From Emticicia aquatilis (GTDB lineage Bacteria > Bacteroidota > Bacteroidia > Cytophagales > Spirosomataceae), in the NCBI RefSeq assembly GCF_014644295.1, contig NZ_BMKK01000001.1, forward strand, positions 806,001-870,000: 64,000 nucleotides of DNA, read 5' to 3'. Position numbers and translations under genes: made by a program. Numbering within the stretch: position 1 is the first letter of the stretch; each line of letters starts with the position of its first letter. Below are positions 43,501 through 53,400 of the stretch, in pieces. The notes below the pieces were generated by a model. It was given only the letters and a program-made list of their open reading frames with translations. It was not told the DNA's origin and did no database searches.

Positions 43501-46500
43501 GGTTAACACACCAGCAGCGACAACAACTTACACAGCAGTCTGCAAAATTGGCAATTGCCAATCTCCTACTTCAAATATAGCTACACTTACTATTCTACCG
43601 TTGCCAACAATTCCAACTTTGTCAGCTTCTAAAATAAACGTATGTCCTGGCGGAAGTACAGCTATAACTGCATCAGGCTGTACAGGTAACGTAAGTTGGT
43701 CTAACGGTGCAATCGGAATAAGCCAAACAGTAACACTAACAACAGAAACGTCCTACTCTGCCAAATGTGTCAATTCTTGTGGAGAAAGTGCATTTAGTTT
43801 GCCAATAACTATTAGTGTTGCTCCATTAAGCCCTCCAGTAATATCAGCAAATATTTCTACTATTTGCTACAGTGACATAAATCCACCATCAGCCACTCTC
43901 ACAGCAACAGGTTGTGTTGGTACAGTAGAATGGTCAACTAATCAAATTGGAAATTCAATTAATGTTTATCCCTCAACCTCAACAAATTACACTGCTGTAT
44001 GTAAATTAGAAGGCTGTATTTCTACTACATCAAATGTTCAGCAAGTTACTGTAATAACAGTTCCATTAGCTCCAAGTCTAACATCAGATAAAAATAATAT
44101 TTGTGTAGGAAGTGGCGATAATGTAACCTTAACTGCGGCGGGTTGTAATGGTACACTCAAATGGTACATTAATGGAACTTTAGTTGCGGGTTCAACGGCT
44201 GTGCGTACCTTTACTCCAACAGCAACAACCAATTATCAAACAACTTGCTCAAATCAATGTGGTGAAAGTGTGAAATCAGTAGCAAAAACGATTACTTTGA
44301 CACCTATTCCTGCACGCCCTACATTAGCTTCTCAAAAAGCAAATGTATGTGTTGGAGAGTCAACTATTTTGAACGCTACAGGATGTACAGGTATTATTTC
44401 ATGGAGCGGCGGTGGTATTTTAGCATCTGGGCCATCTGTTTCTGTTGCACCAACTTCTCCTACAACCTACTCAGCACAATGTACTGTTGATGGCTGTACT
44501 TCGGTCAATTCAATTGCCACAATTACAATAGGGATATTGACTAATACTAACCCTTCAATGGTTTCTATATTGTCAGATGTTTGCCCAGGTACACCAGTAG
44601 AACTATTTGTTTATGGTTGCACAGGAACAATTTCTTGGAAAAATCTTGTAACAAATGCTGTTACGACTACTACAACAAATTCAACTACATTTGTCATAAA
44701 TTCATCAACCTCATACGAAGCATCTTGTCAAGGTACTTGTTCGACAGTGACTACAAATGCACTTGGGATTAACACTTTTGTGCAACCCACTCCGCCTGTA
44801 GTTTCGGCAATCAATAACTTAACAACGATTTGCGAAGGCACTACTACTACTCTACAAGCTACTAATTGTGTTGGAGATGTAATATGGTCAACGGGTTTTA
44901 CTGGTAACCAATTATTAGTTTCCTCAGCTGGTAATTATAGTGCAAAATGTGTTTCATTTGAAGGATGTTTAAGCATATTTTCTAATATCGTAAGCATAAC
45001 AACCAAAGCCCCCATCACTAACTTAACTGCCACCAGTGATGGCCCAAAGAAAGTGGGAGAAACAATTAATTTTTCATCAACAGTAACACCTGTAGGAACT
45101 TATACTTATTCTTGGGCAGGACCAAATAATTTTGTGAGTGCTGTTGCCAGCCCAACAATTTTAAATGCTCAACTCAACATGGGAGGAGTTTATACTGTTA
45201 CTGTAAACGATGGTGTTTGTCTGCCTTCAACGGCAACGGTTGATGTTTCTATTAGTGACCCATTTTGTAACTGCACAGTTTGTGACCAGCCAACAAACAT
45301 CACTAATAACCCAACAGCAAATCCGAATATTTCATATAAAAACTATCACAATGTTGTTGAGAATTATTATTTAAAGCCAACAACTACTATACCAACGGGT
45401 AATTTTGAAATTTCTCAAACTATTAGCTATTTAGATGGCTTAGGACGACCTCTTCAAGCAATCAGTAATGGAACAAGTCCATTAGGTAAGGATATGGTAC
45501 AACCATATCAATACGATGCTTTGGGGCGTATCACAAAAACCTTCTTACCTTATGCTACCACACAAACGGCAAATAATGGTGCATATAGACCAAATGCTTT
45601 GACTCCTGCTAATTACGCTACCTCTGAACAGTCAACTTTTTATAGTAGCTTAAAAACAGATGGCGTGGCTTATGCTGAGGTTAAATTAGAGGAATCTCCC
45701 ATTCAAAAATTATTGCAACAGGGTAATGTAGGCTCATCTTGGCAAATTGGAGACCAAGCCACTGCTAAAACTGTAAAAGCTGATTATAGACATAATACAG
45801 CAACCGATGGGAATATAAAGAAAGTTACTTTTGATTATGCCAATGCCACAAACCCTTGGAAAGTTGCTAATTATGCCGTCAATGAATTGATGATTGTTGA
45901 AACAAAAGATGAATTAAACAGACGAGTTGAAACTTTCACTGATGTTCTCGGGCAAACTGTTTGCAAGAAGGTTTATAATGGTGCAGAGGTATTGATAACA
46001 TACACTGCTTTTGATGATTTTGGTAGAGTGCGTTTAATTTTCCCTCCAAGAGCTGCTGATAATTTAGCCAGTGTTGCTACAAATATAAATCCTAAAACAA
46101 ATGCTTCTTACAAAGATTTGATTTATTGGTACGAATATGATGCACGTGGACGAATCATTACAAAAAAAGTTGCAAGTACCGCTTCAACCAATGATGCTAC
46201 CTCTATTTCAATTCAAGGCGAAGAAGAATATGTCTATAACAACATTGACCAAGTTGTGCTATACCGTAATGGTATGCACAAGCCCAAAAGACAGTGGCTA
46301 TATACAAAGTATGATGAGCTTGGAAGGGTCGTTTCTACTGGGTTATTTACTATAAGTTCCGCATCAAATGCAGTTTATAATAACCGAACCAAACTACAAA
46401 CCTTAGTTAATACTACTTTTGTTACTGCAAAATATGGTAATGCAGCATTTCCTACAAGTGCAGGGTTTAATGCTACTGGTGCTATAAGCACAAATGTTGT

Positions 46501-49060
46501 AGACGGTTCTACCACTGTTGGAACAACCTTAGCATATACCTACAACTATTACGATGGCTACACCAACTCGGTATTTACAGGAAAAACTACAACCCTTGCT
46601 GTTACTCAATTAACATTAGCAGCTCAAAAAACAAATGTTATAGGAAAACTCACAGGTACGCAAGAGGCTGTTTTACTCCCAACTGGCTCAGCCGCAGTAA
46701 ACAACAATGTTCCTTTGACAATCTATTACTATGACAAGTTTGGTCGTGCTATACAAACTCGTGCAACTAATCATACCAATACTGCTACTGAAGATATTGC
46801 TTCAAGTCAGTTTGACTTTGTTGGAAGAGTTGAGAAAACTTTTACCGAAACCAAATTTCGTACAGGAACATCCACTCAAATAACAACTACTCAAGTATTA
46901 GTATCTCAAACCTACGATTTAGGTAGTCGTGTAAAAACGGTTTGCCAACAGATAAATGGTGGAAAGAAAGAACCTGTGGGTAGATATGCTTATAATGAAA
47001 TAGGTGAATTGCGAGAAAAAACTTTGGGCTGTGACATACAAAAAGTTGTCTTTGATACCGATATTCATGGGTGGCTTAAATCTATTAATGACCCAGCAAC
47101 CCTATTTAATGAAAAGAAATTCTTTGGAATGAAACTCGACTATGATTTTGATGGTACAATAAAATCTCAAGAGTGGGGAACATTACCACAGTTAGATGCC
47201 ACAGCTGCCCAAACACCTCCTGTACGTAAATACACCTATACTTATGATGGAATAAACCGCCTAAAAACTGCCATTTATACAGGTGGCTTTGCAGGGGAGA
47301 AATATGATATAGATAACCTTAACTATGACAAAAATGGCAATATTACTTCACTCAGACGTACCATTAATGGTGTAGTACAAGATAACCTCAGCTATTTATA
47401 TGCAACTAATAATGACTTGCTTGCTTCGGTAAATGAAGGAACAGGGGGACTAAGCGATGCGACAAAACCTTGGTTTAGAAACGGTTTTACTGGTACTGCA
47501 ACTATAGGCACAGGTTCAGATTATACTTATGACTGGGCAGGAAATCTAACCAAAGATGCAAATAAAAAGATAACGGCCATAAGTTATAATGCTCTCAATT
47601 TGGTAGAAAGTATGACCTTTGTAGTAAGTGGTGTTACTACCAATGTACGTTATACTTACACAGGCTCTGGCAGTAAAATACGCAAAGAAAATCATGATAC
47701 TAAGAAAATAGAGTATGTAGCAGGTTTGGTTTATACCAATGCCGTGATAGAGTTTGTACCAACCCCCGAAGGACGTGCACTATTGCCTGTAGCTGGAAGC
47801 TCAAATACTGATTGGCGATACGAATACCAAATAACCGACCATTTGGGCAACCTACGTATGGCATTTAGATGTGGAGACCCGAAGCGGGATGCCAATAATA
47901 ATATTATTGGCTTACTTGGACCAATTGTTACCCAAGAAAACCACTATGACCCTTGGGGTATAAACCTACAAGGGATAGAGAAAACAGGGACACCTGATGA
48001 TTGGTTTCAGTTTAATGGAGGAGCAGAGAAAAGCCTAAGCCCCGAAGGTATTGCTGAATACGAAACTGATTTCAGATTATTTGACCCACAAATTGGGCGT
48101 TTTAAAGCTGTTGACCCATTGGCAGCAATGACATCAAGCATCAACCCTTTTCAGTTTGGTTTTAATAATCCTGTCATGTTTAATGACCCGAGTGGACTTT
48201 TTCCATATGCTTCATCAAGTTCTGGAGGTGGAGGAGGTCTTACAGGTATTATTGTAGGGTTAATTGCTAATAAAATAGAGGGATTAGGAGAAGTTTTGAA
48301 CACTATAAATGCCTTTTCAGCAGGAAGCGAAATGTTAAAAAGTGTTGGAGATGAGTGGAAAAGAACAGAGTCTAATCAAGACCTGCCACCACATACTCAA
48401 CCATTGACATATGATTTATTGCAAAAAATCGCAAAAGAAAAAGGTATTACAACAGCCGAGGGAATAGGGAATTTCTGGGATAAAATTGTAAAAGAAGCTT
48501 ATAAAGACCTTGGTAAACAAAAAGAATTTCAATCTAAAATTAGACAGGCTAAGGTTAGGCCTGATGTTGTATTATCAAAGGAAGGAGTAAACTTAGAAAC
48601 GGGAGAAGTAAAGTCTTTTGTTGATAACATTTTTATTGAAGCTAAAGCACCTGCAAAAGGATATATTGATGGAGATTGTTGTTACAATAATCCCAAACAA
48701 TTAGAAGCAATGTTTGAAGTATTAAGTAGAAATAATGCAGCAGGATATGGTGTTGCCCATTTTGTATTGGTAACACCATATGATACTGATATCGACCCTT
48801 TTAATATTGTTAACGAAATTTTTGGTCAAACACCTACTCAGTTACGAGATTTGGCTGGACAATATGGTGTTAATTTACATCAGCAATTTCCTGTTCTTAT
48901 AAATGGTACAATTGTTCAACTATCTCCATTACCAATGCCAAGAGCAACTTTTTTTGGAAAAACAAGTCAAATGTTTCGAAATCTGCGAAAGGGGAATAGA
49001 CCGTCTAACCCTTATATCGATTTTACCAATCTAAGAGATGTAAATATTTTAAAGTTATAA
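40517..49060 (+). CDS. Giant Ig-like/RHS polymorphic toxin with nuclease-like C terminus
   Basis: The protein is about 2847 residues from ATG 40517, preferred over ATG 40469 because it yields a signal peptide (MKKIYKNIRFCLLVLCTLSY). Residues to about 1600 are roughly 90-residue Ig/PKD-like units with the pattern ATGCxGTxxWSNG and TTTYTAxC. A DUF6443 domain (ISYLDGLGRPLQAISNG) starts near 1620, RHS/YD repeats follow, and the core motif ITDHLGNLRMAFR to FDPQIGRFKAVDPLA ends at NPVMFNDPSGL near 2560. The last 287 residues are a variable tip with RPDVVLS and FIEAKAPAKG, fitting a PD-(D/E)XK nuclease toxin. The next gene is the likely immunity protein. Confidence 0.9.
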   Translation: MKKIYKNIRFCLLVLCTLSYSFHVLATKSTNNFWANPTKSKGSSIKPKNQDFFFPVISKTTLFTNDSADYTTPKTKVIIEKYKEVPTVKWVEDAKIITNLVDCIRYEFITNRKDARVGEPIDMIVRVSFVEQLPLMWRDEDCNDFSLKVVFPKGFQQISGNYTDFIDVHLSEEKPYQDFKIRGVFFRPDSIATFMVLKGPIGSDANTIFVKKKEFEIFVDGNISNSESLVVSKSEHSVMDNCGVNPPEISVYPKFFLNGQNVTLSAYQCNGTVVWSDGTEGAYISTYPTQTTTYTATCTENGCTSNASLPQTITLTTDCNLATIGSPYVDSGNAITSFITSPNDLITLSSSGFSCTEGQLVWSTGDTSPTINVQPTISTTYKLYCKFGTCLSKDFIEYKVFVKCNSVTPPILQIINEGGPNIPVYTIVGNNCSGTINWFRKDGLDNYFWLNTIYYGFVEGNNTLRNVTYGEYRAICVEGDCSSDFSQSFIVDAVNAPPPPLSSNCPLFSITSLPSPSSETPLRCGENLLLNISGCKEGSLKEILIRTYGLQNDKTTYISSYSNTVVVPSLSNLSPPNPSFSDYYYIATRIGCENTCNTITRYSYNWIRVNPFDNLKLTVNTPSVQCAGGATTLKANENCGGTFEWSNGMVGQSISVSPTVTTSYQVKCVSPNCNNPWSDPVTITVDPNVSAPSSPTIVSDNQYYSIGGLHPVRLDATGCTDGTIYWSDGDVGFTTRWVRPSVTTTYTAKCSKNGCLSQPSNAILIQVCGISNPPVLTSNKTQTDFCNDRSVLFTISGCSSGGLYIQQYHLNGNLKQGAFTSSNTEFYDYPTNSTIYKVRCINDGCESALSNPITVTVEGTPDTPAFTEPQTICSGQNAVITITNCSNGLLEWYSSDQGLDTPVQVGGNTYTTPIINLPNGIEVQYKYYYAKCTVNDCNTGINGTILTIANPLPPAITIDQATLCVNNGGGTVLRATGCIDGQIIWSNASIGNIIAVNTPAATTTYTAVCKIGNCQSPTSNIATLTILPLPTIPTLSASKINVCPGGSTAITASGCTGNVSWSNGAIGISQTVTLTTETSYSAKCVNSCGESAFSLPITISVAPLSPPVISANISTICYSDINPPSATLTATGCVGTVEWSTNQIGNSINVYPSTSTNYTAVCKLEGCISTTSNVQQVTVITVPLAPSLTSDKNNICVGSGDNVTLTAAGCNGTLKWYINGTLVAGSTAVRTFTPTATTNYQTTCSNQCGESVKSVAKTITLTPIPARPTLASQKANVCVGESTILNATGCTGIISWSGGGILASGPSVSVAPTSPTTYSAQCTVDGCTSVNSIATITIGILTNTNPSMVSILSDVCPGTPVELFVYGCTGTISWKNLVTNAVTTTTTNSTTFVINSSTSYEASCQGTCSTVTTNALGINTFVQPTPPVVSAINNLTTICEGTTTTLQATNCVGDVIWSTGFTGNQLLVSSAGNYSAKCVSFEGCLSIFSNIVSITTKAPITNLTATSDGPKKVGETINFSSTVTPVGTYTYSWAGPNNFVSAVASPTILNAQLNMGGVYTVTVNDGVCLPSTATVDVSISDPFCNCTVCDQPTNITNNPTANPNISYKNYHNVVENYYLKPTTTIPTGNFEISQTISYLDGLGRPLQAISNGTSPLGKDMVQPYQYDALGRITKTFLPYATTQTANNGAYRPNALTPANYATSEQSTFYSSLKTDGVAYAEVKLEESPIQKLLQQGNVGSSWQIGDQATAKTVKADYRHNTATDGNIKKVTFDYANATNPWKVANYAVNELMIVETKDELNRRVETFTDVLGQTVCKKVYNGAEVLITYTAFDDFGRVRLIFPPRAADNLASVATNINPKTNASYKDLIYWYEYDARGRIITKKVASTASTNDATSISIQGEEEYVYNNIDQVVLYRNGMHKPKRQWLYTKYDELGRVVSTGLFTISSASNAVYNNRTKLQTLVNTTFVTAKYGNAAFPTSAGFNATGAISTNVVDGSTTVGTTLAYTYNYYDGYTNSVFTGKTTTLAVTQLTLAAQKTNVIGKLTGTQEAVLLPTGSAAVNNNVPLTIYYYDKFGRAIQTRATNHTNTATEDIASSQFDFVGRVEKTFTETKFRTGTSTQITTTQVLVSQTYDLGSRVKTVCQQINGGKKEPVGRYAYNEIGELREKTLGCDIQKVVFDTDIHGWLKSINDPATLFNEKKFFGMKLDYDFDGTIKSQEWGTLPQLDATAAQTPPVRKYTYTYDGINRLKTAIYTGGFAGEKYDIDNLNYDKNGNITSLRRTINGVVQDNLSYLYATNNDLLASVNEGTGGLSDATKPWFRNGFTGTATIGTGSDYTYDWAGNLTKDANKKITAISYNALNLVESMTFVVSGVTTNVRYTYTGSGSKIRKENHDTKKIEYVAGLVYTNAVIEFVPTPEGRALLPVAGSSNTDWRYEYQITDHLGNLRMAFRCGDPKRDANNNIIGLLGPIVTQENHYDPWGINLQGIEKTGTPDDWFQFNGGAEKSLSPEGIAEYETDFRLFDPQIGRFKAVDPLAAMTSSINPFQFGFNNPVMFNDPSGLFPYASSSSGGGGGLTGIIVGLIANKIEGLGEVLNTINAFSAGSEMLKSVGDEWKRTESNQDLPPHTQPLTYDLLQKIAKEKGITTAEGIGNFWDKIVKEAYKDLGKQKEFQSKIRQAKVRPDVVLSKEGVNLETGEVKSFVDNIFIEAKAPAKGYIDGDCCYNNPKQLEAMFEVLSRNNAAGYGVAHFVLVTPYDTDIDPFNIVNEIFGQTPTQLRDLAGQYGVNLHQQFPVLINGTIVQLSPLPMPRATFFGKTSQMFRNLRKGNRPSNPYIDFTNLRDVNILKL

Positions 49061-49064
49061 TCAT

Positions 49065-49820
49065 ATGTTAATACCTATTTTTTTATTAATTAATTCAATT
49101 TGTTCAAATTGGTACTCTATGGAAAATACTCAATATTTTATAACATTTAATGAAGAACGAATAAGTATTGAAAGACTTACCAACAATCAAATAAATGAAA
49201 TAAGAAGAGAGAAGCTCAAATATAGTTCTGATGAAATCTTTATTTTTCATGATGTTTTTGTTGACGACAAACTACTCTACTTTATTTGTAAGAGTGGAGT
49301 AGAGGCAAAATCTTTCTCAATAAATTTAAATGATTTTGAAAATAATAAACTTGACTTAGGATTAACTGAAAGTTATTATACAAATGATAATGAAAACCTT
49401 AAAATAAAAATTGATGATAGTGCTTTAAATATATATTATTACAATACAGAAGTATTGAAAGAAAAAATGTGCAAAATCTTGAAAATTGATAAGAATGATA
49501 TTGATTTTTCAATCAAAAGTTTATCTACGATAAACGAAAAAATTAGCGAGTTTACTTATAGTGATGTTTATTTTTCAAAAGTTTACCCAATTTTAGTCAT
49601 ATATTTCGGTAAAACATTAGAGCGAAACACTTCTAAACACTTTGGTCTTTTTAAGAATGAGGATGAGTACGTTCTTTATTTGGGAGATGAAAATATAAAA
49701 GATAGTGAGATTGAGGAAATAATTAAAGATTATTTAGTTGAAGTAGATTTTTGGGGTGAAAATAAAGGAGATTATTCAGAAGGAAAACTTCGAGTATTGT
49801 ATGATTATTTATCAAGGTAA
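49065..49820 (+). CDS. Candidate immunity protein of the RHS toxin
   Basis: The 251-residue acidic protein starts 5 bp after the toxin stop. The first 18 residues are hydrophobic (MLIPIFLLINSICSNWYS); an internal ATG at 49119 (MENTQYFITFNEERISIER) gives a plain cytoplasmic protein and may be the true start. No family is recognised. The call rests on position directly behind an RHS toxin tip, size, acidity and AT-rich codon use unlike the toxin gene. It would bind and block the toxin domain. Confidence 0.6.
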   Translation: MLIPIFLLINSICSNWYSMENTQYFITFNEERISIERLTNNQINEIRREKLKYSSDEIFIFHDVFVDDKLLYFICKSGVEAKSFSINLNDFENNKLDLGLTESYYTNDNENLKIKIDDSALNIYYYNTEVLKEKMCKILKIDKNDIDFSIKSLSTINEKISEFTYSDVYFSKVYPILVIYFGKTLERNTSKHFGLFKNEDEYVLYLGDENIKDSEIEEIIKDYLVEVDFWGENKGDYSEGKLRVLYDYLSR

Positions 49821-49899
49821 TAAAGTAGATGCAGAATTTGTAAATTAGAAGTGAAAAAAAAAGATAAAAACTGTATTTTAAAAAAACGAAAAATAATAA

Positions 49900-50361
49900 A
49901 TGAAGAAAACATTAATTCTACTATTTACTATTTTAGTAAGAAATGTAAATGCCCAACAATTCCAAAAGGGTAATGTTGTAGCCAATCTTGGGTTAAACTT
50001 TGGGCGAAGCAACTTTGCTGTACCGTTATCAGTAGAGTATAGCCCCATAAACAATATCGGTGCTGGTGTATCGCTTTGGGCAGGAGGAGATGGCTACAAT
50101 ACCTATACCTTTGTAGGGCTTCGAGGTAGCTATTACCTCAAAGAGTTATTCGATAGTGCAGATTTTAGCGTAGGTGCCTCCGTCGGAAAGTTTAAATATG
50201 GCTCAGAAAAAGGGCCAGTCAAGGCAATCGTACATCTTATGTACAAACGCTACCTCAACGACCAATTCGGCATTTATGGTGGGCTTAATTCTACTTATGA
50301 TGGCAGAATAAAAACATGGTTCGGAGTTGGTATTTCTATGAGATTTGGGAAGTATGAATAA
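49900..50361 (+). CDS. Outer-membrane beta-barrel-like protein
   Basis: The 153-residue protein has a signal peptide (MKKTLILLFTILVRNVNAQ) and alternating strands rich in Gly and aromatics (VVANLGLNFGRSNF, TYTFVGLRGSYYL, DFSVGASVGKFKYG), ending in GVGISMRFGKYE. The pattern fits a small eight-stranded barrel. It sits between two RHS genes and may help display them, but this is inferred. Confidence 0.75.
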   Translation: MKKTLILLFTILVRNVNAQQFQKGNVVANLGLNFGRSNFAVPLSVEYSPINNIGAGVSLWAGGDGYNTYTFVGLRGSYYLKELFDSADFSVGASVGKFKYGSEKGPVKAIVHLMYKRYLNDQFGIYGGLNSTYDGRIKTWFGVGISMRFGKYE

Positions 50362-50403
50362 TTTTACAAGAATAAGTATAAACAAAACACAACAAAATAA
50401 ATA

Positions 50404-53400
50404 ATGAAGACCTTTTATTTAAAACTTCGCAATGTTACATTAATTATTGTTTTTTATTTAGGTAACTATATTTCCAATGCACAAAATCCGTATGGAAACG
50501 CAAATATTTCAGTTCCTATCTACACACTAAAAGAAGGTAATTTAACTGTACCCATTTCACTTGCCTATGATGCAAGTGGAGTAAGAGTAGATGCCCAAGC
50601 TTCAGAAGTCGGCCTTAATTGGAATTTAATAGCAGGTGGCAAAATAACCAGAGTTAAACGAGATAAAGCAGATGAAACGGTGAGAAATTTTGCTGATGCG
50701 GCACCTGGTAATCGGTTTGGTGGCTATAAAACGGAGGGGTTTCCCGATGTTGATGGTTTAACAACTGATAATCGTTTTTTTTATTTTCGAGATTTAGAGC
50801 CGGACTTATTTACAATCAATGTTTCTGGTATCAATGCACAATTCTACTTAACCAATAGTGGTATCGCAAAAAATGGAACAAATGTCGTTTTGGTATCACA
50901 AAATCAGGATATGACTATTGAGTTTACCGAAAATACAGCAGCCTCAGGTGTTCCTAATATTGATTTTCCCACAAATCTTGATACTTGGATTTATGGGTGG
51001 GGCTCTCTCAATGCTCAAGGTAAAAAATACTACATCTCATTTAAGGTAACACTTGCTGATGGAACAGTTTACTATTTTGGTGAAACTGAAAATCAGAGAG
51101 AATATGCTTTCACATATAATACCTATAAAAACTCCAATTACTTATCAGCTACACGTCAAGCAACAGCGAGTTATAATAATGACGTTGAAAAAAATGCAAG
51201 AGAAGACATATTAGCGGTAAATGCTTGGAATTTGAGCCGAATAGTAAGACCTAAAGGAGCATTGACAGGAACAGATAAATATCAGCAGATAACTTTTACT
51301 TATGCTCGTAGAGCTATGGTATTACCAGCACTGGCTTTTACTGAAGATTATTCAGACAATACATGTTCTCCACCAGCCGCTACAATATTAGCTTATGAAA
51401 ACTCTCCAATAATACTGAAGAGTGAATTGCAATCAATAGAAAGTGGTCAATTTAAAGTTGAATTTAATTCCACTACAGTTAAAGCATTAGAAGGAAAAGT
51501 ATCAAATATCAAAACCATCATTCCTGACTATATTGATGGTAGTTTAGCAAATACAAATAGAGAAGATATTAGTGGCGTAAATAATAATCCTAATATTCCC
51601 GCAAATATTGAAATATATACCAGTCATAACATTCCAGCGGGAAATTACCCTGCAACAGACCCTTTGACACAAATACCAACTTCTGAAGCCTTAAAACACA
51701 TAATAGTCTATGATAAAGAGAGTGCAAACACTAATTCAATAGCATTTTACTTCGATTACGATTATTTTACTCAAAATGATGATGGAAAAAATACTGTTCT
51801 TTTTACGCCAGAAAAACCAAAAAGATTGAGATTAAAAGGAATATATCAGCTTAAAATTCAACGAACAAACGGCGACCCAACTTCAGGTGAACTTCAACCT
51901 GGATATACATTTATATATGACCCAAGAAATTTGCCATCAAAATTAGACTTAAGAAGAGACCATTGGGGATATTTCAATGGAACTATAAATGCCTCGACCA
52001 ATGACGGGGTATTGTTAACAATAGGATATCCGAGAAATGTATCAAATATGGTCGAAAATACCAATTCTCTTAGTTGCCAAAATAAGTTTAGAGATATGGA
52101 AGCAAAAGAAGAGTACAAAACACTTGGGACATTATTGAGAATGAATCTTCCATCAGGCGGCTATATTGAATATAGTTATGGATTGCATGATTGTGATAAT
52201 TATTTTACTGAAAAACAAATAGTAAACGCTCAACCTGTAAAAATAGGCCTAAAAAAGGTAGGAGGAATAAGGGTGAATCAAGTAAATACATATGACCCAG
52301 TAACCAATGCAACATATATCACAAGATATACATACGCTAAAAAAGACAACCCCAGTGAATCATCTGGTTTTTTGTCTGTTTGGCCTAACTATACTTATTG
52401 TCGAATGAATAAAGTAGCAGCGGGTACAAACGTAACAGGAATATCATTTACAAATCCTGATGGTACAAAATGGGTTCCTGATAGAGAATATTATTCTGCA
52501 TCTCAATATGCATTAATTCAGTCTCAATATGTCAATGGCTTGCCAGTGATGTATAGAAGAGTGAAGGTTGAAGATATAAAAATTGAGAATGGCAATGAGA
52601 TAAGCAATGGCTATACAGAATATGAATATAATAATAATGAACAACCACCATACATGATTCTGCAAAATGGCCAGATGAGTTTTGATGTGGATAACTCATC
52701 TGTTGTAGGAAAATGCTTTGATGCTTACTACTATTTGGGGTACCGCTATCCAAAGTTTGATTTAACACGTGGGACACTAAAAGCGGTAAGAATATATAAA
52801 AACGGCCTTACTAATCCATTACAAGAAACATTATATAACTATAATGTTACAGACTATAACACGAACGGTCCTCTTGGTTTCATACCAATAAACGCAGCAG
52901 CGATTGCCCCTCCTTATGATGTAAAGTTTAGAGATAATAGAAGTGCAGGTAAAATTATTGGTCGAGTTGTAATTGGAACAGGACTTGCTTTTGCAGGTAA
53001 TGCAGTTTCTCAGCTTGGAACGGTTTCAAGTATAATGAATGCTACAGGGAATAATTCAGCATTTTTTAGCCCTTTAAAAGAGCTTACTCCATTTAACATT
53101 TTAGTTCAAATCCTTGATGGATTATTAGGAACAAGAATAGAAGATAGAAGTAATTATAGTATTGATAAATTTAAGGTACCGGTAGGTAAGATTGTTTTAA
53201 ATAATGTTATTAATAAAAGCTATGACCAAAGTGGTTTAAACCCAAATGAGACTACAACATCTTATGTATATGGTAGTTCTAATCATGCACAAATTACCAA
53301 GACAACTACAACTCATAAACCAACACCAAGTAGTGCTGTAACTGAGGAAATAGAACAGAATATTAGTTACAGTTATGATTTTAACACAACTTCAGCCACT

